Both the position numbers and the translations under genes were made by a program. The notes beneath the pieces were generated by a model. It had not been told where the DNA came from and searched no databases. It was given only the letters and a program-made list of their open reading frames with translations. Below are positions 51,780-61,385 of a DNA stretch of 64,000 nucleotides, piece after piece (the first letter of the stretch is position 1; the number at the start of each line of letters is the position of its first letter). Source of the DNA: Lunularia cruciata (Eukaryota > Streptophyta > Marchantiopsida > Lunulariales > Lunulariaceae); assembly GCA_948567375.1 (NCBI GenBank), contig OX419762.1, forward strand, positions 23,638,608 through 23,702,607, read 5' to 3'.

Positions 51780-52712
51780 TTTGGCATTTGACATAATTGG
51801 AGTACCTATCTACTTTGTGAGCTACAAGGATCACCAAGGATTGGATCAAAGTTCTTCTTGCCAAAATCTAACGTAACTCCTTCACAAAATCTACATGAAA
51901 TTTGATGTAAATTAGACATAAATCTTGCTGATAGCTAAACCCTCCAGTAACTCTTCACTCAAGCCAAATTGGAAAAATGTGTTTTTTCCAATCTTTAATA
52001 TGCGACGATTTGCTCCTAACTCTACCTTCAATTTTAGTTTATGAGCTCAACTAGCAACAAATTGGTCCTAAGCTCTAAATCACAACTACCACTTGAAAAT
52101 TGCTTCTTCCATGGCTCCAAATTTGCCAATGCTTCCACACACACACTCTCTTAGAGAAATCTGAACAACTTGATCAAGACACCACGATCCACCAAGCTTG
52201 GAAATACCACCAACACTTGTAGTTCCTACACCCAATTTCCCCCTAACTCACTCTTTGATGTAATCAAATGATTTACAACTCAAATCACTCAAACTCAGAT
52301 CAATACTTGATCTGATCCTCAACAACTTTCCAACAAAAGGGCACTGATTACATTCAAGCCACACCCACTCTAACTAAGAGACTCCAAGTGATGCTTGTTG
52401 GCTTTCTGTCCACTCTAGCCAGGAACTCGAAGGCTCAACATCAGAGAAGTGAGCTCTCTAGAGGTACACTTCTATGGTATACTCCTGATTTTGACCTAGG
52501 TCTGATCCCAATGGTCCCGCTGATGGCACACCAACGGTGTAGATGGTGCAAGTGACGGTGGGCTCCACCATGAAGTCAGTACCCTAAACACAAAATCTGA
52601 CCGTCAAAAAGTAGTCTATGAGTAATTGCCAAAATGCCTCTAACTACTATCATTGGAACTCCAATGTCCAAGCAATCTAGATGTGACACTACAAATGGTG
52701 TGACACTAAGGG
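51780..52712 (-). repeat. Element K 5' LTR (edges uncertain)
   Basis: This is gene-free DNA between the possible primer site and the left end of element I. It is taken as the K 5' LTR by position. The other K LTR is outside the window, so it cannot be confirmed here. A direct repeat GTGACACTA lies near 52685 and 52703. Confidence 0.4.
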
Positions 52713-53390
52713 AGTGGGCAATCCAACACCAAGAAGAGGAAAGATTAAGAAGCTTGGTAAGAAGTGTTGAGGTGTTGAGTGCAGAGAAGAAGATGCTTAT
52801 TGCTGACTATGAAGACGAGTTGAAGATGTACAAAGAAGAGTTGAAGGCAAAACGATCTCAAGGTATGCCTGAGAGTTGGAAGGAGAAGTTGTTGGAAGAC
52901 TACAAGCAATGTTGAGCACATAGTCTAAAGGAAGATTGGAGGAATTGAGACTACACGAATTTAAATTGCTTGTGCAAGAAGCTTGGAAGAGAAGAGTGAA
53001 AGATGTAGATATGAATACTCTAATGATTCATTTGAGAGAACAAGTAGATAAGTAGATAATTGAAGTAGGAAACAATGAAAGTCTCAGGTTAGACTTAGTG
53101 GATTTAGAGTAAGAGAGACTTCAGAGTAGTGTGAAGGAAGATAAGAAGTCCAAAGTTGCAGAAGTAAAAGTGCAAGTGTCGTCAAATTTGTTATTTGAGA
53201 CTTTACAGAAGAGTGGGTTGGGAGATAAAGAGTTAGATAAGTTACCCACTAGTGCAATTGGAGTTCAAAGTGAAGAAGTGGTAGAGTTAGCAAAGAATTA
53301 GTAGAATCAGATAAACCCAAAGAAGGAGAAGTGACAGAAGGATCATCGGGTTGGGAAGTCAAAGAAGAAGTAGACATTGGATTGGAGTAG
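52713..53390 (+). pseudogene. LTR-encoded ORF tail in the I 5' LTR (broken)
   Basis: ADYEDELKMYKEELKAKRSQ and LRLHEFKLLVQE-like residues (52930-52980) match the conserved end of the coiled coil in J and F. The end EEVDIGLE and the stop at 53390 are in the usual place. Stops and shifts break it. Confidence 0.65.
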
Positions 53391-53783
53391 TAATAGATTG
53401 GAGATTTGAAGAGGCAGATATGAAGAGGTGCATTGTCATTTTGGATCTGCAGGTTTGTAGAGTTGTTGTACAATGGTATAGTTGTTAGCAATTGTTTGTT
53501 GCTCTACTATTTAAAGGAGGTATTTGCAGCCTTATGTTATTAAGTATCATAATTTCTGAAGAAAGATAAAGCAAAGTGCTGATTTTAGTGCTTGTCACTT
53601 GAGATTAATTCTGACTATCAACTTTATGTTTTTGTGTTTGAGAGTGTGTTGAGAATTTCAAAGTACAAGTCAGTGTGTTTGTTGCATGTTGGATTCTACA
53701 GCCAGGAATTCTATTGCGTGGGAACAAACTTTACTTACCTGACTACCACAAAAGTGATATTTGTCGGGTTGCCACATGATTTT

Positions 53784-53801
53784 TGGCACCATTGCCGGGG
53801 A
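53784..53801 (+). other. Element I primer-binding site, first copy
   Basis: TGGCACCATTGCCGGGGA lies 7 bp after a first LTR end (53776). It is close to the tRNA-Asp complement. It is separated from gag by a second LTR end, so it is the outer copy of a local duplication. Confidence 0.75.
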
Positions 53802-54031
53802 ACAACCCTAGGAGTGGACAAATATTACTTTGTGGTACTCTTGCAATCTAGTGCTAATTACTCTCTTCTGGGTGTGGTTTCTACCTGAGAGACTAAAGCC
53901 ATAACCAAGAAGAACTACTTGTTACTATTTGTCTTTGTATTTGATCATTTCTGATATGTATCTCTATGGGAACAAACTTTACTTACCTGATTGCTGCAAA
54001 AGTGATATTTGTCGGATCACCACATGATTTT

Positions 54032-54049
54032 TGGCACCGTTGCCGGGGA
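54032..54049 (+). other. Element I primer-binding site, second copy
   Basis: TGGCACCGTTGCCGGGGA differs from the perfect tRNA-Asp complement at one base only (A for G in the CG). It lies directly before gag, so it is the one in the usual place. Confidence 0.8.
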
Positions 54050-54109
54050 ACAACCCTAGGATTGGACAAATACAAAGTCAAAATTTAAACTGGGTTTGAA
54101 CCAATATGA

Positions 54110-56040
54110 ATGTCTGCATTGAGAGAACAACAAGAAGAGAGAGTTTGAAGACAAACTTTGCACCGTGAAGAAGAATGGCAGAAGATCCAATCTACTTTTG
54201 ATAAAACTAAATGGGAGGCGTTGGATTTTCAACTTCTTCAAGAAGTTCCAAAAGCCTTGCAAGAACTCAAACAAAAGAAATGCAAAGGTGGGTGGCAAGG
54301 ATACTTCATATTGCTAGCTTCTAAGAAGAAGAAAGATTCTAGCGGGCAAACAAACTTGTTTCGACCAGTACATTAACTTCCCCTAAACGTCTTTATAAAG
54401 AAATTCATTTGTGAAAAGAAAATACAAATCTTAATGGAAGAAGAGTGCCAATATCTCTTATGAAAAATTCATTAGCTGGCCTGAGGGAATTTCCGAGACC
54501 ACTCTGAAAGTGTTGAACCTCTTACTCCATTTCCAGTCAAAGCCAACACCATCAGAGAAGAAGAATCTATCAACAATGACCCCACTTTGAACTTGACTAA
54601 TTGGAACCCATAGGCTATCAACACAACACCAATACTAGCCAATTCCTTGGTTCCATCAACTTCAACCTTATGACTGCTGATTCCTTAGAGTCAAACCATG
54701 ACTTTATTACTTGTCACCCAACACAGCTACCAGAAGTATAAGGGGACAGAACAAGACAAAGACCCTAACAAATTCATTGAAGAATTCAAAGTCATTTCCT
54801 TTGCTAGCAAGGCTCTACAAATCATCATTGCATTTTTCCAAGTCTGCTTGAAAAGAAAGCCCGGAGCTGGTATACACATGTAATCTAGAAGGGGTTCACA
54901 CCAGCCAACTAGGCAGACTTGCAAAATGGCTTCCTAGAATGATTTTGAGAAGTTGATTACGATATGAGTGTCTTTGAATCACTCAATGATTTGGACAAAG
55001 GGAAGAAGGAGAAGTTGAGAGACTACTCTGAGTAGTTCATGACCCTTTTGAATTGTGTCCCAAAGCAATCCGGTGTGGTGGGTTACTCCGATGCCAAAGC
55101 CATTACATGGTTTCTTAGAGGACTCTCACCAAAGATTTGTATCTTTGCTAGGGGGAGGAATGTAACTTCCCTGGACAAGGTCCTCAAACATGTTGCCTGA
55201 TATGAGAAGCTCACTCTAACTTGTTGAGTAACCAAAGAAATTGGGAGAAGAAAGGCAAGAATCTCATAAGAAGAGCTTCTCGCAATACAACTCCTTCTTT
55301 ACGGGAATCCCCCCATGTCATCAAGTTCTTCTTTGGAATCCAAAGAAGATTCCAAGCCAAGGAGAATACAAAGATTTGGATGAAAGAAGCTAGTAATACT
55401 TCCAACAAAGATTTTAAATAAGGTGGATCAAAAGCTAGAAATTCTTATTAAAGAGTTTGCGGATATCAAGATCCAAATGATTGGGGCTAAGGATCAAAGA
55501 AATTCTCCTTCATTTGGCATACCAAATGTATGGTGCATTGTGTGTGGCAAATCATGTCATACTAATATAGAGTGTTTGACTTGCACTTCCTTTCCAATGC
55601 AACAAATTGATTGGGTTCTAGGTTGGGATCAAAGTGAGGAAGATAAGAAAGTGTACCACACTCAAGACGTACAGCCTCAAGCAAGCACATCATATCAAGG
55701 TCCGAGGTATGGAACAAGGGACTACAACAACAATGCTCCTCCACAAAGACCACCAATGGGCAGCCAAAATAGGCCTCAAAATGTTGCATTGAGAGCTTGT
55801 TATAATTGTGGCTCGATGGGACATTGGTCTCTAAACTATCTGGAGCCAAGACAACAAATTGGGTATGTTCCATTGTGCGGAAATTGTAAAGGATCATATT
55901 GGAAATTAGTGCCCGCAACCACCAAATCCAAAGCAATTTGTGAAATATGTACAGACCTCAGCTGAGCATGTTGTGTTATAGTCAAACAAGGATACAAATG
56001 TCAATTGTATAACACTTGAAGAGAGTCCGGCTTTTGAAGG
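54110..56040 (+). pseudogene. Element I gag (broken)
   Basis: MSALREQQEERV starts as in A. HREEEWQKIQSTFDKTKWEA, KYKGTEQDKDPNKFIEEFKV and GIPNVWCIVCGKSCHTNIEC follow. The first zinc knuckle there has cysteine before the histidine. A second reads CYNCGSMGHWSLNY with its last cysteine lost, and a third CGNCKGSYW has decayed. The frame 55423-55965 is open and the rest is cut by many stops. Confidence 0.8.
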
Positions 56041-57400
56041 TGAATGGCCAGACCTCAAAATTTGAAGGTTGAGACACACTTGGGTAAGAAGAAGTGTGAT
56101 CCTAAAGAAGCAAGTACTACTTCTTTGTCTTCATGAAAGGCAAAGAGGCTATGCCCAAAAGCTATTTTTTCGGCCAAGGAGGAAAAGATTCTAGCAAAAG
56201 CTAAAGCTAAAGCTTTGCAGAAAGAATCAACAAAGCCGTACAAAGAACTCAAGAAATGAGTTTGGAGGAGGGTAAGAAGACAAAGCCTCCCATCTTTTGG
56301 GCAGATATCAGATCCAAAGTGAAGGATCTAATCCAAGCCAAGGTGGGCAAACCCGAAGAACTTTGGATCAAGACCACCAGTACTCCTATCACCATCTTGA
56401 AGCACCCCAAAGTCCAATTTGAACAGGAGAGACTTCAGACCCAAAGACAAAGGTGAAGAAGGTGAAGTTAGGAGGAGTCTCACAATACAATATTGTGGCA
56501 GATTTGGCATCTATGAGTACTAATGCCACATTTAAGCAATTGTGGGAGGACAATAAGCTGTACAAGGAGCAGTTGAGTTCAGCCCTCAAGAAAGTAAGGG
56601 CAATGACCAAGAAAGACTTGCTTGCAATTTATTGTATTGAACAAGAAGATTTTGGATCTCCCAAAGTGGATACGGAGATCACAAGCTGCATGATCACATC
56701 CATACTCATTGATCTGGGGTCGGGTGTGAATGTCATGATAGAAGACACTACACATTGATAGGGGTATACTACGTTTGAACCAACACCTCAAATTCTGAAA
56801 TTTGTGGATCACACAAGGAAATGGCCTTTGGGCATGCTGCCAAATATTACTATGATCACTAGAGAGGTGCCCTTCAAGTTAAAATACATTGTGTTGCAAC
56901 ATGTAACCAAAATTGGTTACTTGCTCTTGATTGGAAGACCTTGGTTGTTTAATGCTTAGGTTATTGTGGATTGGCACCAACAAAAGCTAAGGTTCAAGGA
57001 CATCTTGTCCAAAGATCAGAAGTTGGTGATAGTGAGTTGGACAAAGGTTCCTCATCTTAGAGAGACCACTTTGTCAAAAGATGAAGATGAATCCAAGGAA
57101 TCATCATCTTTAGACAACTCCAAAGATGAAGTCCAAGTCAATTACTTGGAATGCTACAAGGTAGAGGTCAAAGACAAAGACCCATACAACATCATCTTGG
57201 GTAAAAGAAACTTGGAGGAAGGGGATTTGACTGCAGTTCAACTTGGGTTAAGCCAAGTCAGTCACGTAGAAGGAGTCATTAACCCCGATGACGGTCAAGA
57301 TGTCATCTTGACTAAAGGAATTTTTTTGAAGATTTTGAACACAATCACCTTGGAAGAGTTGGCAGGATACACTGCACTGATTATAGAGTACTAGGATGTA
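56041..57400 (+). pseudogene. Element I protease region (broken)
   Basis: QYNIVADLASMSTNATFKQL precedes the active-site stretch ILIDLGSGVNVMIED. Its DSG is changed to DLG (GAT CTG GGG at 56711-56719), so the protease would be inactive. YLLLIGRPWLF and DWHQQKLRFKDILSKDQKLV follow. Frameshifts lie near 56240 and 56440, with a stop at 56756. Confidence 0.8.
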
Positions 57401-58180
57401 TTTTCCTGGTCTATTGATCAAATGACAAGTATTCCACAAGAATTTGGAGAACACCGGATTGATTTGGTTGAAGGTGCAATTCCGGTTAGGCAAAGACAAT
57501 ACCGCTTGAACCCAAATACTTGTTATTAGTGAAAGATGAAATTGACAAGTACTTGGGGGCCAGAATAATCTTTCCTATCTTAAGCAATGAATGGGTCTCA
57601 CCCATTGTCATTGTCCCAAAGAAGAAGACTGGGAAGATTTGAGTGTGCCAAGATTTTTGCAAGTTGAATGCAATCACAAGGAAGGATAATCATCCCTTGC
57701 CTTTCACCAATACAATTTTGGACCAAGTAGTTGGTCATCCTTGTTATAGCTTTCTTGATAGATTTTCAGGGTAATATCAAGTATCCATCCAAGAAGAAGA
57801 CAAGGACAAAACTACATTCACTACCAATTGGGGCACTTTTGCTAACAAACAAATGCCCTTTGGGTTGTGTAATGCTCCCGCTACTTTCTAGCTAATGATG
57901 AATGCAATATTCAAAGATTTTTTGTGCAAATTTGTGGAAGTCTTCATTGATGATTTTTGCATGGTTGGGCAAAGATAAGTAATTTTGGATTACCTTTGTC
58001 AAAATTTTGAAAGGTGCCTTTCATTTGTAGTTATTACTGACCTCTGGGCCATGTCATTTTGCTGGTTTGTCATTCCACTTGGAGAAAGGCTTCTTCACAA
58101 CAAAGGAGGGAATTCTTCTAGGCAATTGGGTGTCAAGCCAAGGTATTGAAGTAGATGTCAAGAAAGTGAAAGTCATCTTA
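57401..58180 (+). pseudogene. Element I reverse transcriptase (broken)
   Basis: YLLLVKDEIDKYLG-type residues, WVSPIVIVPKKKTGKI, MPFGLCNAPATF and FIDD (57943-57954) are present in order. A 45-bp insert-like stretch after FERC (about 58020-58060) is not in A or B. Stops lie at 57639, 57771, 57888 and 57976. Confidence 0.82.
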
Positions 58181-58510
58181 GCTTTGGAATCTCCTAAAAC
58201 ATTTGGAGCTGAGAGCCTTCTTGGGACATGTCAGATACTATAGACACTTTGTATCAAATTACATAGTGTTTGTTACACTCCTCACAAAGCTTTTGAAGAA
58301 GTTCAAAGACTACTTGTGGGAAGCAAAACAAGAAGAAGCTTTCCAAGTATTGAAGAAGAAACATGTTGAAGCACCAATTATGAGGGCCCCAGATTGGGAT
58401 GCCCCTTTTCATGTGTATGTGAACACTTTGTCCATGGCAATCAAAGTTGTATTAAATCATAAGGATGAGAGGAAGAAGGACTACCCAATTTATAATGCCA
58501 ACCAATAGCT
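58181..58510 (+). pseudogene. Element I RNase H, N-terminal part only
   Basis: LRAFLGHVRYYRHFVSNYIV, then EEAFQVLKKKHVEAPIMRAP and FHVYVNTLSMAI, where the catalytic aspartate is changed to asparagine. YPIYNANQ ends the domain at a stop (58506-58508). The sequence then jumps into the LTR, so the rest of RNase H and all of integrase are deleted. Confidence 0.82.
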
Positions 58511-60091
58511 TTCAGTTTTGGGTCAAGAGGAGTTCAGCAAAGTTTGCATTGAAAGTATTCATATGAAGGCCATGGCGGCTATGATGGAGCAGGAGTCAGA
58601 GAGCTTGAAGAAAAGTGTGGCAGGAAAAGATCAAGCATGGAAGAGGAAGTTGGCAATCCAACACCAAGAAGAGGAAAGATTAAGAAGCTTGGTAAGAAGT
58701 GCTGAGGTGCAGAGTGCTCAATATGTAAAGGAGAAGAAGATGCTTGCCGTTGAGTATGAAAAAAAGTTGAAGATGTATAGAGAGGAGTTGAAGGTAGAAT
58801 GATTTTGATGGTATGCCTCAAAGTTGGTAGGGGAAGTTGTTGGAAGACTACAAGCAATGCTGAGCATGGAGTCTAAAGGAAGATTGGAGGAAGCAAGACT
58901 ACACAAATTAAAATTGCTTGGAAGAGAAGAGCAAAAGATGTAGATATGAATACTTTGTTGATTTGTTTGAGAGAACAAATAGATAGGAAGATAATTGAAG
59001 TAGGACACAATGTAAGTCTCAGGTTAGACTTTGTGAATTCAGAGTTAGAAGAGAGACTCTGGAGTAGTGTGAAGGAAGATAAGAAGTCCAAAACTTCAAA
59101 AGTCAAGTGTCTTCAGATTTGTTATGAGGCTTTAGAGAAGAGTGGGTTGGGAGATAAAGAGTTAGATAAGTTACCCACCAGTGCAATTATAGTTTAGAGT
59201 GAAGAAGTGGTAGAGATAGCAAAGGAATAAGTAGAATCATATAGACCCAAAGAAGGAGAAGTGATAGGAGGATCATTGGGTTTGGAAGTCAAAGAAGAAA
59301 TAGACATCGGATTGGAGTAGTAACATATGGGAGATTTGAAGAGGTAGATATGAAGAGGTGCATTGTCATTTTGGATCTATAGATTTGTAGAGTTGTTGTA
59401 GAATGGTATAGTTGTTAGCAATTTTCAATTTCTCTACTATTAAAAGGAGACATTCATAGTCTTATGCTATTTAGTATTCATAATTTCTGAAGATAGATAA
59501 AGCAAAGTGTTGAGTTCACTTGAGCTTAATTCCGAGTATCAATTCTATGTCTGTGTTTGTGAGTGTGTGAAGAATTTCAAAGTGCAAGTCAATGTGTTTT
59601 TTGCATGTTGGATTCCGTAGCCTTGATCTTCATTCTGTCTATTTGATCTTGAGTGAAGTGCAATCAGCGCAATGCCTTGACAGATCTGAGAGGAATTGTA
59701 GTGTTGGTAGTATTTTTTGTTTGTGAGTGTAGCACAAAGTTGATCAGTCAAGGAAGTTGTGCCTTAGTGGAGGGGTGGAACACAATTCTGAGGCAAAGAT
59801 GCTCTATAGTGAAGAAGCTGTCTTTAGAAGGATCTAATCATCACAATCAAGTTTGTTTGGAAAGATTTGCATGAGCTGTGATCAATGAGTGTTACTTCGT
59901 GACAAGCCTATGATTTAGTGCTTGTAACTCTCTTTTGGGTGTGGTTTCTACCTAAGAGACTAAAGACATAACCAAGAAGAACTACTTGTTACCATTTGTC
60001 TTTGTATATGATCATTTCTGATTTGTATCTCTACGGGAACAAACTTTACTTACCTGATTACCGCAAAAGTGATATTTGTTGGGTTGTCACA
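58511..60091 (+). repeat. Element I 3' LTR, 5' part deleted
   Basis: The LTR begins inside the coiled coil of the ORF (EEFSKVCIESIHMKAMAAMM) and ends GTTGTCACA at 60091. It matches the I 5' LTR over its length. The tail after the ORF (59321-60091) holds no gene. A decayed TATA-like CTACTATTAAAAGG lies near 59440. Confidence 0.85.
58515..59320 (+). pseudogene. LTR-encoded ORF tail in the I 3' LTR (broken)
   Basis: MEQESESLKKSVAGKDQAWK and LAIQHQEEERLRSLVRSAEV are open to 58800. After shifts, LIREQIDRKI-like residues (58950-59000) and VKCLQICYEALEKSGLGDKE follow. The stop after EIDIGLE lies at 59320. It is very similar in order to J (63540-64000). Confidence 0.68.
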
Positions 60092-60125
60092 ATGTATGAT
60101 TCATCAAATAAATTGCAAATGAATT
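60092..60125 (+). other. Short spacer between I and N
   Basis: These 34 AT-rich bases separate the I LTR end from the N LTR start. I recognise nothing in them. No duplication matching the I left edge can be tested, because that edge is truncated. Confidence 0.4.
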
Positions 60126-61385
60126 TGTAATTCCTATATTTTTTTGAGTTTTAAGGAAGAAGTGCATTAGTAAAACCAAAGAAAGGTTAAATGGGGAAGA
60201 AACACAAAGAAGCGTGTGTTTTGGTGTAAACTAGAAGTTGACCTTGGGTCAATGTTAGAAGGACTCAGGTCAGACAAAAAGATGTTTGAAGTTGAGGATA
60301 AGGGAGTTTGCACTAGGATGCGCAACCCAATCTGAAGAACCTATAACAAATTTTCCTTGGGTTTTGCCAATCAAGAAAGTACATGGGAAGAAAGTGACTA
60401 CCTTGGAACGAAGATGATCTTGAAAGTGACAAGAAACCAACCCACAAAATTGGTGGGTAAATGAAGAAATGATTGAAGAATGATCAATCATCAAAGGACT
60501 ATAAAATTGAGATTGCATTGAAGAAGCACTGCAATGTCTCGAAGGCATCCTGTGCCCATTCAAAGTTGACCCAAAGGAATGCAAAGTGTGAATACGTAAG
60601 AAGAGTGGGTTAGAGTCTCAAGTTTGATCTTTCATAAGCAAAGAGTGAGGAAGCACACAATGGCCCCAAAGGGAACTAGGCAGAGTGTAGTAAGGAGTCT
60701 TGCAATATGCCAATTAGATGTAGTGGCATGGATTGAAGTCTTGTCCCAACTTTGCATCACATTTATGGCCTAGAATTGGAATTTGAACTTTCCAAGGTTC
60801 ATGGCAAAGATCACTTCCAATAAATGTAAGGATGGGCCCAAGCACAACGGGAAGAGAGGAAATCTGGCTTGATTTGACTAAGTTGGATTAGAGATTAGTC
60901 TTAGGAAGAGAAGAAAGAGAAGTAGGTGGTGTCACCTTCTATTGGAAGTGTGATGCTTTAGAAGAAACTACTGAGGTGAGGAACTCTTTAGTAAGCCTTG
61001 CACCAAGAATGGGTACAAGGTGGATAGTTACAAGGATCCGATGCAAAGAGGGATCATGAGCATGATGATAGCTATGTTCAAACTAGAACAACCACCTATG
61101 TAACAATGCAACAAGCAGTGTTCTTCCATCAGATGTTTGTAAAAGTAGTTGTGGATTGGGCAAAGTGTTTGCACCAACGAATGGGACAAATGATCACCAA
61201 TTGGAGAATGAATACACTGCTCCACTACTTCATACCCTTTGCAGCCCACTTCTACTTTGGGTTGAACTTGTTGACCTCAAAGGAGAGAGGACGGATGGTG
61301 TCCCACTTTCACCTTGATTTGCAAAGAGATACAGATGGGGATAAACGATATTACATTGAGTGGGTTTGTGAAGGTGATGACTACT
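60126..61385 (+). mobile_element. N: LTR (gamma type), interrupted by J
   Basis: The start TGTAATTCCTATATTTTTTT is like the start of F. A TATA box CTATAAAATTGAG lies near 60499, in the same place as in the A-type LTRs, and the LTR-encoded ORF begins at about 60660. LTR J inserts at 61385 after CTACT. The rest of N is beyond the window. Confidence 0.75.
60660..61385 (+). pseudogene. LTR-encoded ORF, N copy (N-terminal domain, broken)
   Basis: MAPKGTRQSVVRSLAICQLD opens at 60660. VVAWIEVLSQLCITFMA, WNLNFPRFMAKITS, then KNGYKVDSYKDPMQRGIMSM (about 61010-61070) and QQAVFFHQMFVKVVVDWAKC (61106 onwards) follow the A copy. Several TAG and TGA codons replace TGG or CAG codons, and there is a frameshift near 61100. 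J cuts it after VCEGDDY. Confidence 0.68.

Larger units (their letters stand above)
1..52712 (-). mobile_element. Element K: Ty3/gypsy retrotransposon carrying a DNA methyltransferase domain, split by five insertions
   Basis: This is the outermost host element. Its surviving pieces, in minus-strand order, are about 52712-51780 (LTR), 51779-50053, 46310-46176, 45484-44223, about 6271-3567 and 990-1. Joined in that order they give gag with two zinc knuckles, protease, a C5-methyltransferase-like domain, reverse transcriptase, RNase H and the start of integrase, which is cut by the window edge. Two insertion boundaries prove the order: the second zinc knuckle is split by LTR F, and the protein frame is exactly restored when LTR E2 and one copy of its 4-bp duplication are removed. 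The junction across element H is supported by protein logic only, because I found no clean target duplication there. The coding parts carry many stop codons and at least one frameshift, so the copy is dead. The left terminus lies outside the window. Confidence 0.8.
52713..54024 (+). repeat. Element I 5' LTR, truncated, with duplicated end
   Basis: It starts inside the ORF coiled coil (IQHQEEERLRSLVRS), matching 58648 onwards in the 3' LTR. The ORF tail ends EVDIGLE and a stop at 53390. A TATA-like CTACTATTTAAAGGAGG lies near 53503. The LTR end occurs twice, at 53776 and at 54024, each followed by a primer site. Confidence 0.82.
52713..60091 (+). mobile_element. Element I: diverged relative of A/B, truncated at several places
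   Basis: The 5' LTR is left-truncated (52713-54024, with a duplicated end). It is followed by a primer site, gag-pol up to RNase H (54110-58510) and a 3' LTR lacking its 5' part (58511-60091). The gag, protease and RT align with A in order, but with many more changes, stops and shifts, so it is older or a different subfamily. As in B, pol is joined by deletion to the coiled-coil part of the LTR-encoded ORF. Confidence 0.85.
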
